Shown one piece after another: positions 14,381 to 22,604 of a stretch of 22,713 nt of DNA. Made by a program: the position numbers and the translations under genes. This DNA is from CAKSST01 sp045535505. Lineage in GTDB: Bacteria; Bacillota; Clostridia; Oscillospirales; Acutalibacteraceae. The stretch is taken from NCBI GenBank assembly GCA_045535505.1, contig JAZSLU010000021.1:1-22713 (forward strand), written 5' to 3'. Every line of letters begins with the position of its first letter. Position 1 is the first letter of the stretch. The notes under the pieces are model-generated. The model did no database searches. It was not told the origin of the DNA and was given only the letters and a program-made list of their open reading frames with translations.

Positions 14381-14409
14381 TTGCTTTTTGTTTTTCAATT
14401 TGTTATAAT
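14381..14409 (+). promoter_or_regulatory. Promoter of the membrane protein - DUF5412 - rnhA operon
   Basis: TTGCTT (14381-14386) lies 17 bases before a perfect TATAAT (14404-14409), which is preceded by a TG extension at 14401-14402. It is back to back with the lipoprotein promoter; the two -35 boxes are only 10 bases apart, so the two genes could share control. Confidence 0.82.
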
Positions 14410-14448
14410 AGTTAAGACGGCAAAACACTTTTGGAGGTGAATGCAATT

Positions 14449-15267
14449 TTGATGCCAAACAATGAAGCGGTTAAAAGCACCGCAAAAGCTCACCTTAAAC
14501 ATCTTTGGCCCGAATGTATTGCGGTTTGCGCAATAATGGGATTAGTAGCGCTTTTATCAACTTGCATTCAGTCGGTTTTGTCTCTTTTTGTGTCAAACCT
14601 TGTTGCAACTGTTTTTGGCATTGCCTATTTTGTTTTTATTACCAGCCCAATGCTCATGGGCGTCATCTTTTGGCTTTGGCGTGTCACAGTGTTGAAGGAT
14701 TCTTCTCTTAGTGAAATATTTTTCCCGTTTTCAACACGCTTTACATATATTAGAACATTAAACTTTGTTTTTACGGTTGTTGTTCGTCTTGTTGGTGTTG
14801 TTATTCTTTTTATGTTACCATATGCTCTTATAAAACTTATTTCTGCACCCGAACTTTATGAGTTTTTTGGCAGTCAGATTCCTGCTTGGACGGCAAACTT
14901 TTTAATTTTTGAAAACTTTTTAAAGGTTATCGGCATATCAGCATCATTGTTTTTTGCCTCGCGTTATTATCTTGCCCCTTTGCTTTTTGTTGTTGGCGGC
15001 GACATTACACCGGGTGAAGCCATTTATATGTCACACCGCATAGGCAAGGTTTCTTTTGGCGCTTTTTTGCAGTTAATTTTAGGTTTTATAGGCTGGGCAT
15101 TTTTATCATTACTTATTATTCCAATGTTATACACATTGCCCTACTTTATTGTTAGCATAACAGTACATTGCCGTTATGCAATCAATTTTTACAATAATAA
15201 ATTCAATGATAAAGGCACCACATACACCCCACCGGCTGAAGATTTTGGTGCCAATATAAAAGATTAA
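14449..15267 (+). CDS. Polytopic membrane protein, DUF975-like
   Basis: A hydrophobic protein of 272 residues (from TTG 14449) or 271 (from ATG 14452) with about five to six membrane helices and a short polar C-terminal tail. The region beginning SRYYLAPLLFVVGGDITPGEAIYMSHRIGK, then FIGWAFLSLL and a final helix, resembles the C-terminal half of DUF975 integral membrane proteins, where a polar segment with an 'EAI..S' pattern precedes an 'FIGW' helix. The function is unknown. GGAGGTG at 14433-14439 is 9 bases before the TTG and 12 before the ATG, so the TTG is slightly favoured; TTG starts are used elsewhere in this window. It is the first gene of a three-gene operon, with the next start 11 bases after its stop. 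Confidence 0.7.
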   Translation: MMPNNEAVKSTAKAHLKHLWPECIAVCAIMGLVALLSTCIQSVLSLFVSNLVATVFGIAYFVFITSPMLMGVIFWLWRVTVLKDSSLSEIFFPFSTRFTYIRTLNFVFTVVVRLVGVVILFMLPYALIKLISAPELYEFFGSQIPAWTANFLIFENFLKVIGISASLFFASRYYLAPLLFVVGGDITPGEAIYMSHRIGKVSFGAFLQLILGFIGWAFLSLLIIPMLYTLPYFIVSITVHCRYAINFYNNKFNDKGTTYTPPAEDFGANIKD

Positions 15268-15278
15268 AGGTGAAATTT

Positions 15279-15692
15279 ATGAAAGCAAAGAAAATTATTT
15301 TTTCGCTTGTTGCATTGCTTACCGCTCTCACATTTATAGCAAACATTGCGCTTTTTGCTTATGACAATTTCTTTTATAACATTAATCAACTGCCTGTTGG
15401 TGAGCATCTGGTTTCTGCATCCTCGAAAGACGGACGGTTTACCATTAATATGTATAAGGTTGAAAACAGTATGGGCGTCGCTTTACGAGGAGAACTGTTT
15501 GACGACAAAACAAAAACACTTAAAAACGTTTATTGGGAAAATCACGCCGATACGGCCGTAGTTTTCTGGCTTAACGAAAAGATGGTGAGCATAAACGAAA
15601 ACGTAGTTGACATCACGGTTGACACCTTTGACAGCCGCCGCCCCATCATTGATGATATTGAAGATGCACTTGCTATAACAAGGAGAAAATAA
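15279..15692 (+). CDS. DUF5412 family protein
   Basis: A 137-residue protein with one N-terminal hydrophobic segment (about 5-29), which could be a signal anchor or uncleaved signal peptide. A small extracytoplasmic domain follows: LPVGEHLVSASSKDGRFTINMY, then ALRGELFD, then KNVYWENHADTAVVFWLNEKMVSIN. This run matches the DUF5412 pattern of a 'G.l..s.pS.DGkytI..Y' start and a 'k.IYW.y.....v.W.....v.IN' core. No function is established for the family. AAAGGTG at 15266-15272 is six bases before the ATG. Its stop overlaps the rnhA start (TAATG). Confidence 0.75.
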   Translation: MKAKKIIFSLVALLTALTFIANIALFAYDNFFYNINQLPVGEHLVSASSKDGRFTINMYKVENSMGVALRGELFDDKTKTLKNVYWENHADTAVVFWLNEKMVSINENVVDITVDTFDSRRPIIDDIEDALAITRRK

Positions 15693-16129
15693 TGGAGCAA
15701 AGAAAACAGGTAGAACTTTTTACTGACGGAGCATGCTCAGGCAATCCCGGTCCCGGCGGTTGGGGCGCAATCTTGCGCTATAAGGGTGTTGAAAAAGAAC
15801 TTTCGGGCAAAGAGGCTAACACCACCAACAACCGTATGGAATTAACCGCCGCAATTATTGGGCTTGAAACCTTAAAAACCGCCTGCGACGTCAAACTTTA
15901 CAGCGACTCGCGTTATCTTTGCGATGGTGTCAATAAAGGTTGGGTTTATTCTTGGAAGAAAAACGGTTGGCGCAAAGCCGATAAAAAACCTGCTTTAAAT
16001 GCAGATTTATGGGAGAGATTGCTTGTTCAGCTTTCAATCCATAATGTTGAGATTATTTGGGTTAAAGGCCACGAGGGCCACCCCGAAAACGAGCGTTGCG
16101 ATAAACTTGCAACACAAGGCTATAAATAA
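15692..16129 (+). CDS. rnhA: Ribonuclease HI
   Basis: Cleaves the RNA strand of RNA-DNA hybrids in the cytoplasm, for example at R-loops and primers. The 145 residues follow E. coli RNase HI closely: LFTDGACSGNPGPGGWGA with catalytic Asp12, TTNNRMELTAA with Glu50, YSDSRY with Asp72, KKNGWRKADKKP (the basic handle region), and VKGHEGHPENERCDKLA with the last active-site Asp. The length is that of the classic single-domain enzyme with no N-terminal hybrid-binding domain. Translation is probably coupled to the upstream gene, which ends in the same four bases, and a terminator follows. Confidence 0.96.
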   Translation: MEQRKQVELFTDGACSGNPGPGGWGAILRYKGVEKELSGKEANTTNNRMELTAAIIGLETLKTACDVKLYSDSRYLCDGVNKGWVYSWKKNGWRKADKKPALNADLWERLLVQLSIHNVEIIWVKGHEGHPENERCDKLATQGYK

Positions 16130-16148
16130 AATTATAAATGCATAAAAA

Positions 16149-16175
16149 AGCGGCGAAATCTCGCCGCTTTTTTTA
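16149..16175. terminator. Bidirectional terminator between rnhA and the DUF4340 gene
   Basis: AGCGGCGA (16149-16156) pairs with TCGCCGCT (16161-16168) around AATC, with A-rich sequence on the left and a T run on the right. The stop codon of the DUF4340 gene on the minus strand overlaps the T run, as degV does at 1789. Confidence 0.92.
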
Positions 16176-17750
16176 TCTTTGTGTTACGCTGGGAACAGTT
16201 TTGCCTGTATATGCCAACTGTGCATAATTTTGCAGGTTTTCATAAGTGGTGGTCGAAATATATCCGCCGGGGGTGCCGTCAACGCTTACGTGGTAACGGC
16301 GGTCTTCAGTTTTTGCAAACTCGATGGTTGTGCGTGTACCGTCTTTTCGTCTTAAAGACACCTTCATTGTCGTCGTGGCATCAGGCATCCTTAGGCTTAT
16401 TTCGGTAACGGTCATTCCAAGCAACTGTGCATAAAAATTTTGAAAATTTTCTGCCTCAATCGGAACAGAGCCTGCCGTTACGTTATAAACGTCGCCCTCA
16501 TCTTCACTTTCAACAACATTTACATTAAAATCGTACGTTTTGCCATCAAAAGTTACGTCAATATCTGTAAAGGTTTTAAGCATTTCGGTGAACACAACTT
16601 TGCTTATATAGTTTGCAGGATAATAGTTGTCGTTTAACTTGAGATATGACCTTGTAACCTGATAAATTGCGGGGTTGTTGTCAACCATCACAGCAAAATA
16701 TCCATCATCATATCTGGTTGCTTTTATTGTGTGCTCAATATTTCCTACCCTTAAGGTTAACACAATTTGCGGTTTGTCAAGACCAAATTTTTCAATTTCT
16801 GCTGACGTTGCATTATAAGAATGGCATCTTTCTGCATAAATTCCGTCAACAAATGGCGCAATCAAATACTTAACCGCATCGTTATCTGCATACCTTTTGT
16901 AAGGCAGTGTCATAACATAGGTCATAAACGGAGCGGTATTTTGGTCCGCATTTAACTCAAATTTCATATTTGCCGAGCCAAAATATTCGCCGTAAAGATT
17001 AATATAATCAACCTTTAGCAACTTGCCGTCACTTATATATCCCTCCGGCGCATCGCCATCTGTAAGCGCCGAAACAACTGTAGTGTTTGCATAAGCATAA
17101 ATGTCTTTGCAAAAACCTTCTATATCCTCTTTAGCAACAAGATAAACTTCATCCTTAAGGCTGTTTTTTACATAATATCCGCTGCGGTCGGGCGCAATGC
17201 TGCCAACCGTAATGGTATATGCCGCAAACTTATCGTTTCGGCTTTTAATTTCAACAGTTGCAGTCGGATTTGCAAAACCAAAGTCGTCCTCGTTGCCGTT
17301 CATTTTACGAATGGCGCTCATCTTTACCGCACCATCAACCGCCGTTGAAATCGAGTACGAATCGGTCAATTCACCGTCAACTCCATCGACATACCACTTT
17401 ACAGCAGTTGTGTTGTCAGTGCTCTCTTCAATCTGTGAATATAGTTGGGTTTTATAGTCTTTTGTTGTTAGTAAAAAACTTTCAACATCATCACTTGCAT
17501 ATTCTGTTACAGGAATGATAACCTTGCTGTTGCTGCTGCTTTGGTTTGCGCTGTTGTCAGGAATAAGAAATTTAACCGCAACTGCCGCGCCCACAACCAC
17601 AACAACTGCCAATAAAGCCATTGCCGCACTTTTAAGCAAATTTTTCTTTACCGGCGTTTTCTCGTCAACGTAAAAACTATTGGGGTCGGAAAACAAGGTT
17701 GAGGAAGACTCTTGCTGGCTTGCTTCAAACTCTTTGTTTTCTTGACTCAT
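16173..17750 (-). CDS. DUF4340 domain-containing membrane-anchored protein
   Basis: A 525-residue protein with a polar cytoplasmic N-terminus (1-36), one membrane helix (about 38-63) and a large extracytoplasmic part. The outer part contains two similar beta-rich stretches of the DUF4340 type, for example TATVEIKSRNDKFAAYTITVGSIAPDRSGYYVK and later PQIVLTLRVGNIEHTIKATRYDDGYFAVMVDN. The C-terminal segment beginning GSVPIEAENFQNFYAQLLGM continues this pattern. DUF4340 proteins often accompany GldG-type ABC systems; their role is not known. It is the last gene of the minus-strand operon: its ATG overlaps the TGA of the GldG-like gene, with AAGGAGGAG upstream. Confidence 0.82.
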   Translation of the reverse strand: MSQENKEFEASQQESSSTLFSDPNSFYVDEKTPVKKNLLKSAAMALLAVVVVVGAAVAVKFLIPDNSANQSSSNSKVIIPVTEYASDDVESFLLTTKDYKTQLYSQIEESTDNTTAVKWYVDGVDGELTDSYSISTAVDGAVKMSAIRKMNGNEDDFGFANPTATVEIKSRNDKFAAYTITVGSIAPDRSGYYVKNSLKDEVYLVAKEDIEGFCKDIYAYANTTVVSALTDGDAPEGYISDGKLLKVDYINLYGEYFGSANMKFELNADQNTAPFMTYVMTLPYKRYADNDAVKYLIAPFVDGIYAERCHSYNATSAEIEKFGLDKPQIVLTLRVGNIEHTIKATRYDDGYFAVMVDNNPAIYQVTRSYLKLNDNYYPANYISKVVFTEMLKTFTDIDVTFDGKTYDFNVNVVESEDEGDVYNVTAGSVPIEAENFQNFYAQLLGMTVTEISLRMPDATTTMKVSLRRKDGTRTTIEFAKTEDRRYHVSVDGTPGGYISTTTYENLQNYAQLAYTGKTVPSVTQR

Positions 17751-19387
17751 TTGCGTCTCCTCCTTATGATAACAACAAAGGCAATTACAATAACCGAAAC
17801 CGAAACAACACCAAGTGAAATAATCTTAACAGCGTTTACGCCTGCTTGCGAAATTTTGTCTGTAAAACTTTCGTTTGTAATGGTTTTGGGTGAAAAATAA
17901 ACTGCATCTTCATCTCTGCCCACAACAAAGTTTGTAACAGTTATTGCCGCATCCATATTACCAATGGTGCTGTACTCTGCCCAAGATGAAGAGATAAAAT
18001 CGATTGAAGAAAAACATGCAACATAACTGTAATGCACATTATAATCCTGGTCTTCAACCGTTTCGGTTGTAAGGATAACGGTTGAAGTTTGTGTTTTTTC
18101 TCGTTTTGATGTGTCAATATCATTTGCAGAGCCTTTAGGTACAGCAACAACGGTATCAGAGGTTTTAACGATTTCTTCTGTTGTACGGTTGCCGTTTTCA
18201 TCAAAGGCGGGTTTCATATAAATATTGTCAGATGCAATATAAATGTAATTATTGGTTGCAATTTTTTCAACAACCTTCGATTCGCTAAGTGTCAAACCGA
18301 TAACGGCAGGTGATTCAAGATAATTCTGCTCGTTGGTTTCAAACATAACTTGAGTGGCATCATAATCAACGCCCCACTCTTTTAAAAACGAGTAAAGGTT
18401 GGGCAAATTGGGCGAATATGTGCCTGCAAAAAAGAGCAGTCCTTTTCCCTTTTCGCCGTTGTTATCAAGAAATTTTTCAATAACCGAAATTTCAGCAGCG
18501 GTAAAATCTGCCGTAGGCGCAACAATGGTAAGCACGTCAATATCTTCGGGAATGGCAGTGACAATAGTGTCCGAAATTTCATAGAACTCATAATTGTTCA
18601 TTGAAAGCTTGTTTCCAAAGGCTTCAAAAGCAGTTATATCGCCATGACCGGTGATAACGCCCATATTAACCGTTTCGGTAGAGGTTACAGAATAAATTGC
18701 GCTGGTAAGTTGTGTTTCAATACTGTTGCCGGCAACGGTATAGTTGCTGTAACCGTATGCGGCGTAACCTGTTGGGTCAGAGAGTGCGTATATATCGTCA
18801 TACTGTATAAAAGACGAGTTTATAATCTGAACGCCGCTCTCATCAACACGTTCTGTGCCGTCAGCGTTAAAAGCAGGACTTTCCACCAATATGTCGCCAT
18901 AAACAAACGAATGATTGGGATAAGCGGCGGCAATCTCAGAAAAAGCGGGGTCTTGCACGTCAATAAATTTAACCTTAATTTTTGTGTTATATTTTGCATA
19001 CTCTTTTACAAGGTTAACCGTCTGCTGATAATATTTGCAGCCAACTGTTGAGTCTTCTGCCTGATAAACGTTTTCGGCATAGTATGCCATATATTCACCG
19101 ATATATCCGTCTTGCGATGCGCAAACAGTAACGGTAACGTCATTTTTAATATCTTTAATAATATCAAGGTTTTGTTGTGTTACAGTGTTTTCTTTTTCGG
19201 CAGTAACGTCAATATCAATAGGCAATCTGTCACTAAGCAAGGTTGCCAAAATGTTAACGCCAATAAGCAAAACAACCGCAATAACCGCAATAACCGCCGT
19301 ATATGAGCCGTAACGCAAAGCAAGAATATTCTTAGGGCCTTTTTCTTGGGCGGATTTTTTAAATAATTTTGCAAAAAATTCTTTCAT
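17747..19387 (-). CDS. GldG-like ABC transporter-associated extracytoplasmic protein
   Basis: A 546-residue protein with an N-terminal membrane helix (about 27-52), a long extracytoplasmic domain and a second helix close to the C-terminus that ends in RRRRK. The sequence DVTAEKENTVTQQNLDIIKDIKNDVTVTV after the first helix, the segment VNMGVITGHGD and the block DIDVLTIVAPTADFTAAEISVIEKFLDNNGEKGKGLLFFAG match GldG/ABC-type uncharacterised transport proteins (DUF4350/GldG-like fold). The family is named after a Flavobacterium gliding protein, but many non-gliding bacteria carry it. The ATG at 19387 has AAGGGGG nine bases upstream; an ATG at 19411 overlaps the permease gene but has no good ribosome site. 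Confidence 0.82.
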   Translation of the reverse strand: MKEFFAKLFKKSAQEKGPKNILALRYGSYTAVIAVIAVVLLIGVNILATLLSDRLPIDIDVTAEKENTVTQQNLDIIKDIKNDVTVTVCASQDGYIGEYMAYYAENVYQAEDSTVGCKYYQQTVNLVKEYAKYNTKIKVKFIDVQDPAFSEIAAAYPNHSFVYGDILVESPAFNADGTERVDESGVQIINSSFIQYDDIYALSDPTGYAAYGYSNYTVAGNSIETQLTSAIYSVTSTETVNMGVITGHGDITAFEAFGNKLSMNNYEFYEISDTIVTAIPEDIDVLTIVAPTADFTAAEISVIEKFLDNNGEKGKGLLFFAGTYSPNLPNLYSFLKEWGVDYDATQVMFETNEQNYLESPAVIGLTLSESKVVEKIATNNYIYIASDNIYMKPAFDENGNRTTEEIVKTSDTVVAVPKGSANDIDTSKREKTQTSTVILTTETVEDQDYNVHYSYVACFSSIDFISSSWAEYSTIGNMDAAITVTNFVVGRDEDAVYFSPKTITNESFTDKISQAGVNAVKIISLGVVSVSVIVIAFVVIIRRRRK

Positions 19388-19401
19388 CTTTAAAATCCCC
19401 C

Positions 19402-20112
19402 TTATTTCCATCTTCTCTTATTAAGCGAAAGCACTGTAAAGAACAAGAACAATGCTATAAAACTCAAAAAGTAAATAATGCTTGATGGGCTTATAACGCC
19501 CGATGTAAATGCAGCCAGTTTGTGCAAAAATGAATGTTCGGAAATTGCCGAAAGTATGCCCGACAGCCAACTTACAGAAATTAACGATGTAAATGTGTCA
19601 ACAAGCATAAGAATAATCGTTGCCGCAAGACCCATTATTGCCGCTACCGCCTGACTTTCGGTAAGCGATGAAATGAAGCAACCGATTGCAATCAAAGCAC
19701 CGCCAAAAAGCAATATACCCACATAGCAAATTATATAATACAGCCAGTTTGTGCTTACTAATAATGAAATTACAAACTGGTAAATAATTGTAGGTGCAAA
19801 ACCAACAGCAAAAAGTGCCAAAGCGGCAAAAAACTTGCCCAAAACAATTTCCCACAACTTAACAGGAGCGCAAAACAACGCTTGGTCGGTTTTGTTGCGG
19901 CGCTCTTCGCTAAAGGAACGCATTGTTATAACAGGAATAATAAATGCTGCTATAATGGCAGAACTTGAAAACAAATAATCAATATACGGATATCCACTTG
20001 CAAACATTTGCGAAAATAAGAAACCTGTAAGGAAGAACAAAACAAGTAAGGTTACATAACCGATAGGGCTTGTAAAATATGCTTTAAACTCTCTTTTAAA
20101 TACCGCAATCAT
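19402..20112 (-). CDS. ABC-2 type permease (GldF-like)
   Basis: A 236-residue permease with six predicted membrane helices. The start MIAVFKREFKAYFTSPIGYV, the RSFSEERRNKTDQALFCAPV cytoplasmic loop and the GKFFAALALFAVG helix are typical of GldF and other ABC-2 permeases. It would form the membrane channel for the ATPase encoded immediately upstream. The start codon follows the ATPase stop with no gap, and its own end lies 14 bases before the GldG-like start, indicating one operon. The exported substrate is unknown. Confidence 0.9.
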   Translation of the reverse strand: MIAVFKREFKAYFTSPIGYVTLLVLFFLTGFLFSQMFASGYPYIDYLFSSSAIIAAFIIPVITMRSFSEERRNKTDQALFCAPVKLWEIVLGKFFAALALFAVGFAPTIIYQFVISLLVSTNWLYYIICYVGILLFGGALIAIGCFISSLTESQAVAAIMGLAATIILMLVDTFTSLISVSWLSGILSAISEHSFLHKLAAFTSGVISPSSIIYFLSFIALFLFFTVLSLNKRRWK

Positions 20113-21099
20113 TTACTCTTGCTCTCCTTCCTCGTCTGTTTGGTCAATCTCTGTTTCTTCATAAACTGCCGTGCCTTCAACCAACTGCAAGAACAACTGC
20201 TCAAGCGAGTTTTCGTTGCTCTTCATCATGATGATAGGCCATTTGCGAGATGCCATGCGCTCAAAAATTGCTTTTCTCACGTCGGCGCCCTCTTTTGCTA
20301 TAACCTTAACCTCAACTGCAGAGCTTTCTCTTTGTGCAATAAGCTCAACCGACTCAACATCTCGTATGGTTTCAAGCTGTGAGACAACCTCGCTTTCGGG
20401 TCCCGCAACTCGAACAGTTACAGAATTTTCACCCGTCAAAGCGGCAGTAAGATTATTGTAGGTGTCATCAGCAATAACAACGCCCTTGTTTATAATGATA
20501 ACACGCTCACAAACCTGCTGAATTTCAGAAAGAATATGTGAGGATAAAATAACAGTGTGGTTTTCACCAAGGCGTGTAATTAACTCTCGTATTTCAATAA
20601 TTTGTCTAGGGTCCAAGCCAACGGTAGGCTCGTCCAAAATTAAAACCTTGGGGTTGCCGATAAGCGCTTGTGCAATACCCACCCTCTGACGATAACCTTT
20701 TGAAAGGTTTTTAATAAGGCGGTGCGCCACGTTTTCAATCTTAACAACCTTGCAAATTTCTTCAAGATGAGCGGCTTTAGGAAGTTTTACTTTTTTAAGG
20801 TCATACATAAAACCCAAATATTCCATAACCGTCATATCAATATATACCGGTGGCAATTCCGGCAAATAACCTATTCGTCTTTTTGCTTGAACAGGGTTTT
20901 CAATAATATCAAATCCATCAATTTCTGCCGTACCCGCCGTGGGCGATAAACAGCCTGTAAGGATGTTCATTATTGTAGATTTACCTGCGCCGTTAACACC
21001 CAGAAAACCTACAACCTCACCGTCCTTTATAGAAAAATTGACGTTTTTAACCGCCATATTTTTGCCGTAGGACTTGTATAATCCTTTAACATTAATCAT
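20113..21099 (-). CDS. ABC transporter ATP-binding protein (GldA-like)
   Basis: The 328-residue ATPase subunit of an ABC-2 system. Walker A GVNGAGKST (34-42), a GYLPE switch (77-81) in place of the Q loop glutamine, signature LSKGYRQR (132-139), Walker B VLILDEPT (152-159) and the switch His188 in SSHIL are all present. A C-terminal extension (about 220-328) holds a beta-rich domain like that of GldA and NatA-type ATPases, and ends in a very acidic tail rich in Glu and Asp. AGGAGG lies 11 bases before the ATG. First gene of the four-gene operon. Confidence 0.93.
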   Translation of the reverse strand: MINVKGLYKSYGKNMAVKNVNFSIKDGEVVGFLGVNGAGKSTIMNILTGCLSPTAGTAEIDGFDIIENPVQAKRRIGYLPELPPVYIDMTVMEYLGFMYDLKKVKLPKAAHLEEICKVVKIENVAHRLIKNLSKGYRQRVGIAQALIGNPKVLILDEPTVGLDPRQIIEIRELITRLGENHTVILSSHILSEIQQVCERVIIINKGVVIADDTYNNLTAALTGENSVTVRVAGPESEVVSQLETIRDVESVELIAQRESSAVEVKVIAKEGADVRKAIFERMASRKWPIIMMKSNENSLEQLFLQLVEGTAVYEETEIDQTDEEGEQE

Positions 21100-21132
21100 A
21101 CTTTTCGTTACCTCCTGTAACAGAATAAAGTC

Positions 21133-21138
21133 ATTATA
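21133..21138 (-). promoter_or_regulatory. Extended -10 promoter element of the ABC operon
   Basis: On the minus strand TATAAT (21133-21138) is preceded by a TG extension. No good -35 box stands at the usual distance, so it may rely on the extended -10. The start would be near 21126. Confidence 0.45.
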
Positions 21139-21186
21139 ACATTAAAATATCTTGTTTTTGTAAACAATAATTTAACATACACTATA

Positions 21187-21207
21187 ATTATATATTAAGT
21201 ATATAAT
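21187..21207. repeat. AT-rich perfect inverted repeat between divergent genes
   Basis: ATTATATA (21187-21194) and TATATAAT (21200-21207) form a perfect 8-base inverted repeat around TTAAG. It lies between the promoters of the ABC operon and the DUF1015 gene. It could be an operator, but the region is so AT-rich that chance is a fair alternative. Confidence 0.3.
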
Positions 21208-21222
21208 AATTTCAATTATTAA

Positions 21223-21251
21223 TTGACATATTTGCCCTATTGTTATAAAAT
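21223..21251 (+). promoter_or_regulatory. Promoter of the DUF1015 gene
   Basis: TTGACA (21223-21228) lies 17 bases before TAAAAT (21246-21251); TATAAA at 21244-21249 is an alternative -10 with a short 15-base spacer. Transcription would start very close to the ribosome site at 21258, giving an unusually short leader. Confidence 0.6.
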
Positions 21252-21271
21252 CTTTTTAGGAGATGATTATT

Positions 21272-22546
21272 TTGGCACAAATTAAACCTTTTAAAGCATT
21301 ACGCTTTACAAAAAAAGCCGGCTTGCCCGAGCAAATTTGCTGTCCGCCTTATGATATTATTAACGAGCAACAGCGACAAAATTACATAGAGCAAAACGGC
21401 AATAACATAATCCGTTTAGAACTTCCCGGCACAGCCGAAGACAGTTATACAAAAGCGGGTCAAACCTTAAAGGCTTGGCTCAATGACGGTATCGTTGCCG
21501 TTGATGAAAAACCTGCTTTTTACATTTACAGCGAAAGCTTTACAGTTAAGGGCAAGGCATATTCATTTAAAGGCTTCGTTTGCCGAGTTAAGTTGGAAGA
21601 GTTTTCTGCAGGGGTTGTTCTTCCCCATGAAGAAACCCTTTCAAAAGCAAAGACCGACCGCTTTAACCTAATGTGTGCAACAGGCTGCAACTTTAGTCAG
21701 GTTTATTCGCTCTATCGTGATGAAAAATGCGAGACCGGCACATTGCTTAGTGAACTTTCAAAAGGCCAACCCGACGTTTGCTTTACTGATGATGACAACG
21801 TTACCCACAGCCTTTGGACCATAACAGACGAGGCAGTTATCGAGCAAATTTCTAAACAGTTCGAAGACCGAAAACTCTATATTGCTGACGGTCACCACCG
21901 CTACGAAACAGCGCTTAACTATCGCCGTCATATGAAAATGAGCGGTTATAATATCCCAGATGCCGACTACGTTATGATGTTCCTTGCCGACCTTGCCGAC
22001 CCGGGCTTAGTTGTTTTCCCCACCCACCGCATTGTGCGTGACCTTGAAAACTTCGACGAAGAAGCTTTGCTTTGCGCCGCAAAAGAAAATTTTGAGGTTG
22101 AAGAATGCCAAAAGAGCGAAATTGAGGACAAACTTGAGATTGCTTACAATCAAAACAAAAAGGCTTTCGGCTTTATCGGAAAAAACAACACCTGCATACT
22201 CACGCTTAAAGATATTGCTTTGGCAGATGCTCGCAACCCCGAAAAGAGCGAGGCTTTGCGCCGCCTTGACGTTACTGTTTTGCACTCACTTCTTTTGGAA
22301 GATGTGCTTAAAATAGACCGTGAAAATATGGCAAACCAAATTAACCTTAAATATTCACGTGATTTTGATGAAGCAGCAAACAGTCTTGATGATGGTGCAA
22401 ATTGCGCATTCATTTTAAACCCCACCCGAGTTAGCGAAATTTCTGACGTTGCTGCTGCAGGCGAAAAAATGCCTCAAAAATCGACATATTTCTACCCCAA
22501 ACTTATCACGGGTTTGGTAATGAACCGTTTTTACGATATGTTCTAA
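21272..22546 (+). CDS. DUF1015 family protein
   Basis: A 424-residue cytoplasmic protein of the DUF1015 family, whose function is not firmly established. Motifs seen are IKPFKALRF at the N-terminus (4-12), CPPYDII (24-30), VLPHEETLSKAKTDRFNLM (116-134), IADGHHRYETAL (194-205) and a C-terminal half with LEDVLKIDRENMANQINLKYSRD. The DGHHRYE motif with its His pair is the most conserved part of the family. The TTG at 21272 is chosen as start: the family begins M-A-x-IKPFKA, and AGGAG at 21258-21262 is 9 bases before it but directly abuts an in-frame ATG at 21263. In other Clostridia such genes often sit beside serine biosynthesis genes; none is visible here, though the window ends soon after. 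Confidence 0.88.
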   Translation: MAQIKPFKALRFTKKAGLPEQICCPPYDIINEQQRQNYIEQNGNNIIRLELPGTAEDSYTKAGQTLKAWLNDGIVAVDEKPAFYIYSESFTVKGKAYSFKGFVCRVKLEEFSAGVVLPHEETLSKAKTDRFNLMCATGCNFSQVYSLYRDEKCETGTLLSELSKGQPDVCFTDDDNVTHSLWTITDEAVIEQISKQFEDRKLYIADGHHRYETALNYRRHMKMSGYNIPDADYVMMFLADLADPGLVVFPTHRIVRDLENFDEEALLCAAKENFEVEECQKSEIEDKLEIAYNQNKKAFGFIGKNNTCILTLKDIALADARNPEKSEALRRLDVTVLHSLLLEDVLKIDRENMANQINLKYSRDFDEAANSLDDGANCAFILNPTRVSEISDVAAAGEKMPQKSTYFYPKLITGLVMNRFYDMF

Positions 22547-22575
22547 ATTGATACAGTTTTTACACTTATAAAAAA

Positions 22576-22604
22576 AGAGATATGCTTTCGCATATCTCTT
22601 TTTT
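22576..22604 (+). terminator. Terminator after the DUF1015 gene
   Basis: AGAGATATGC (22576-22585) pairs perfectly with GCATATCTCT (22590-22599) around TTTC, followed by T residues and preceded by an A run. It could act in both directions. Confidence 0.92.
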
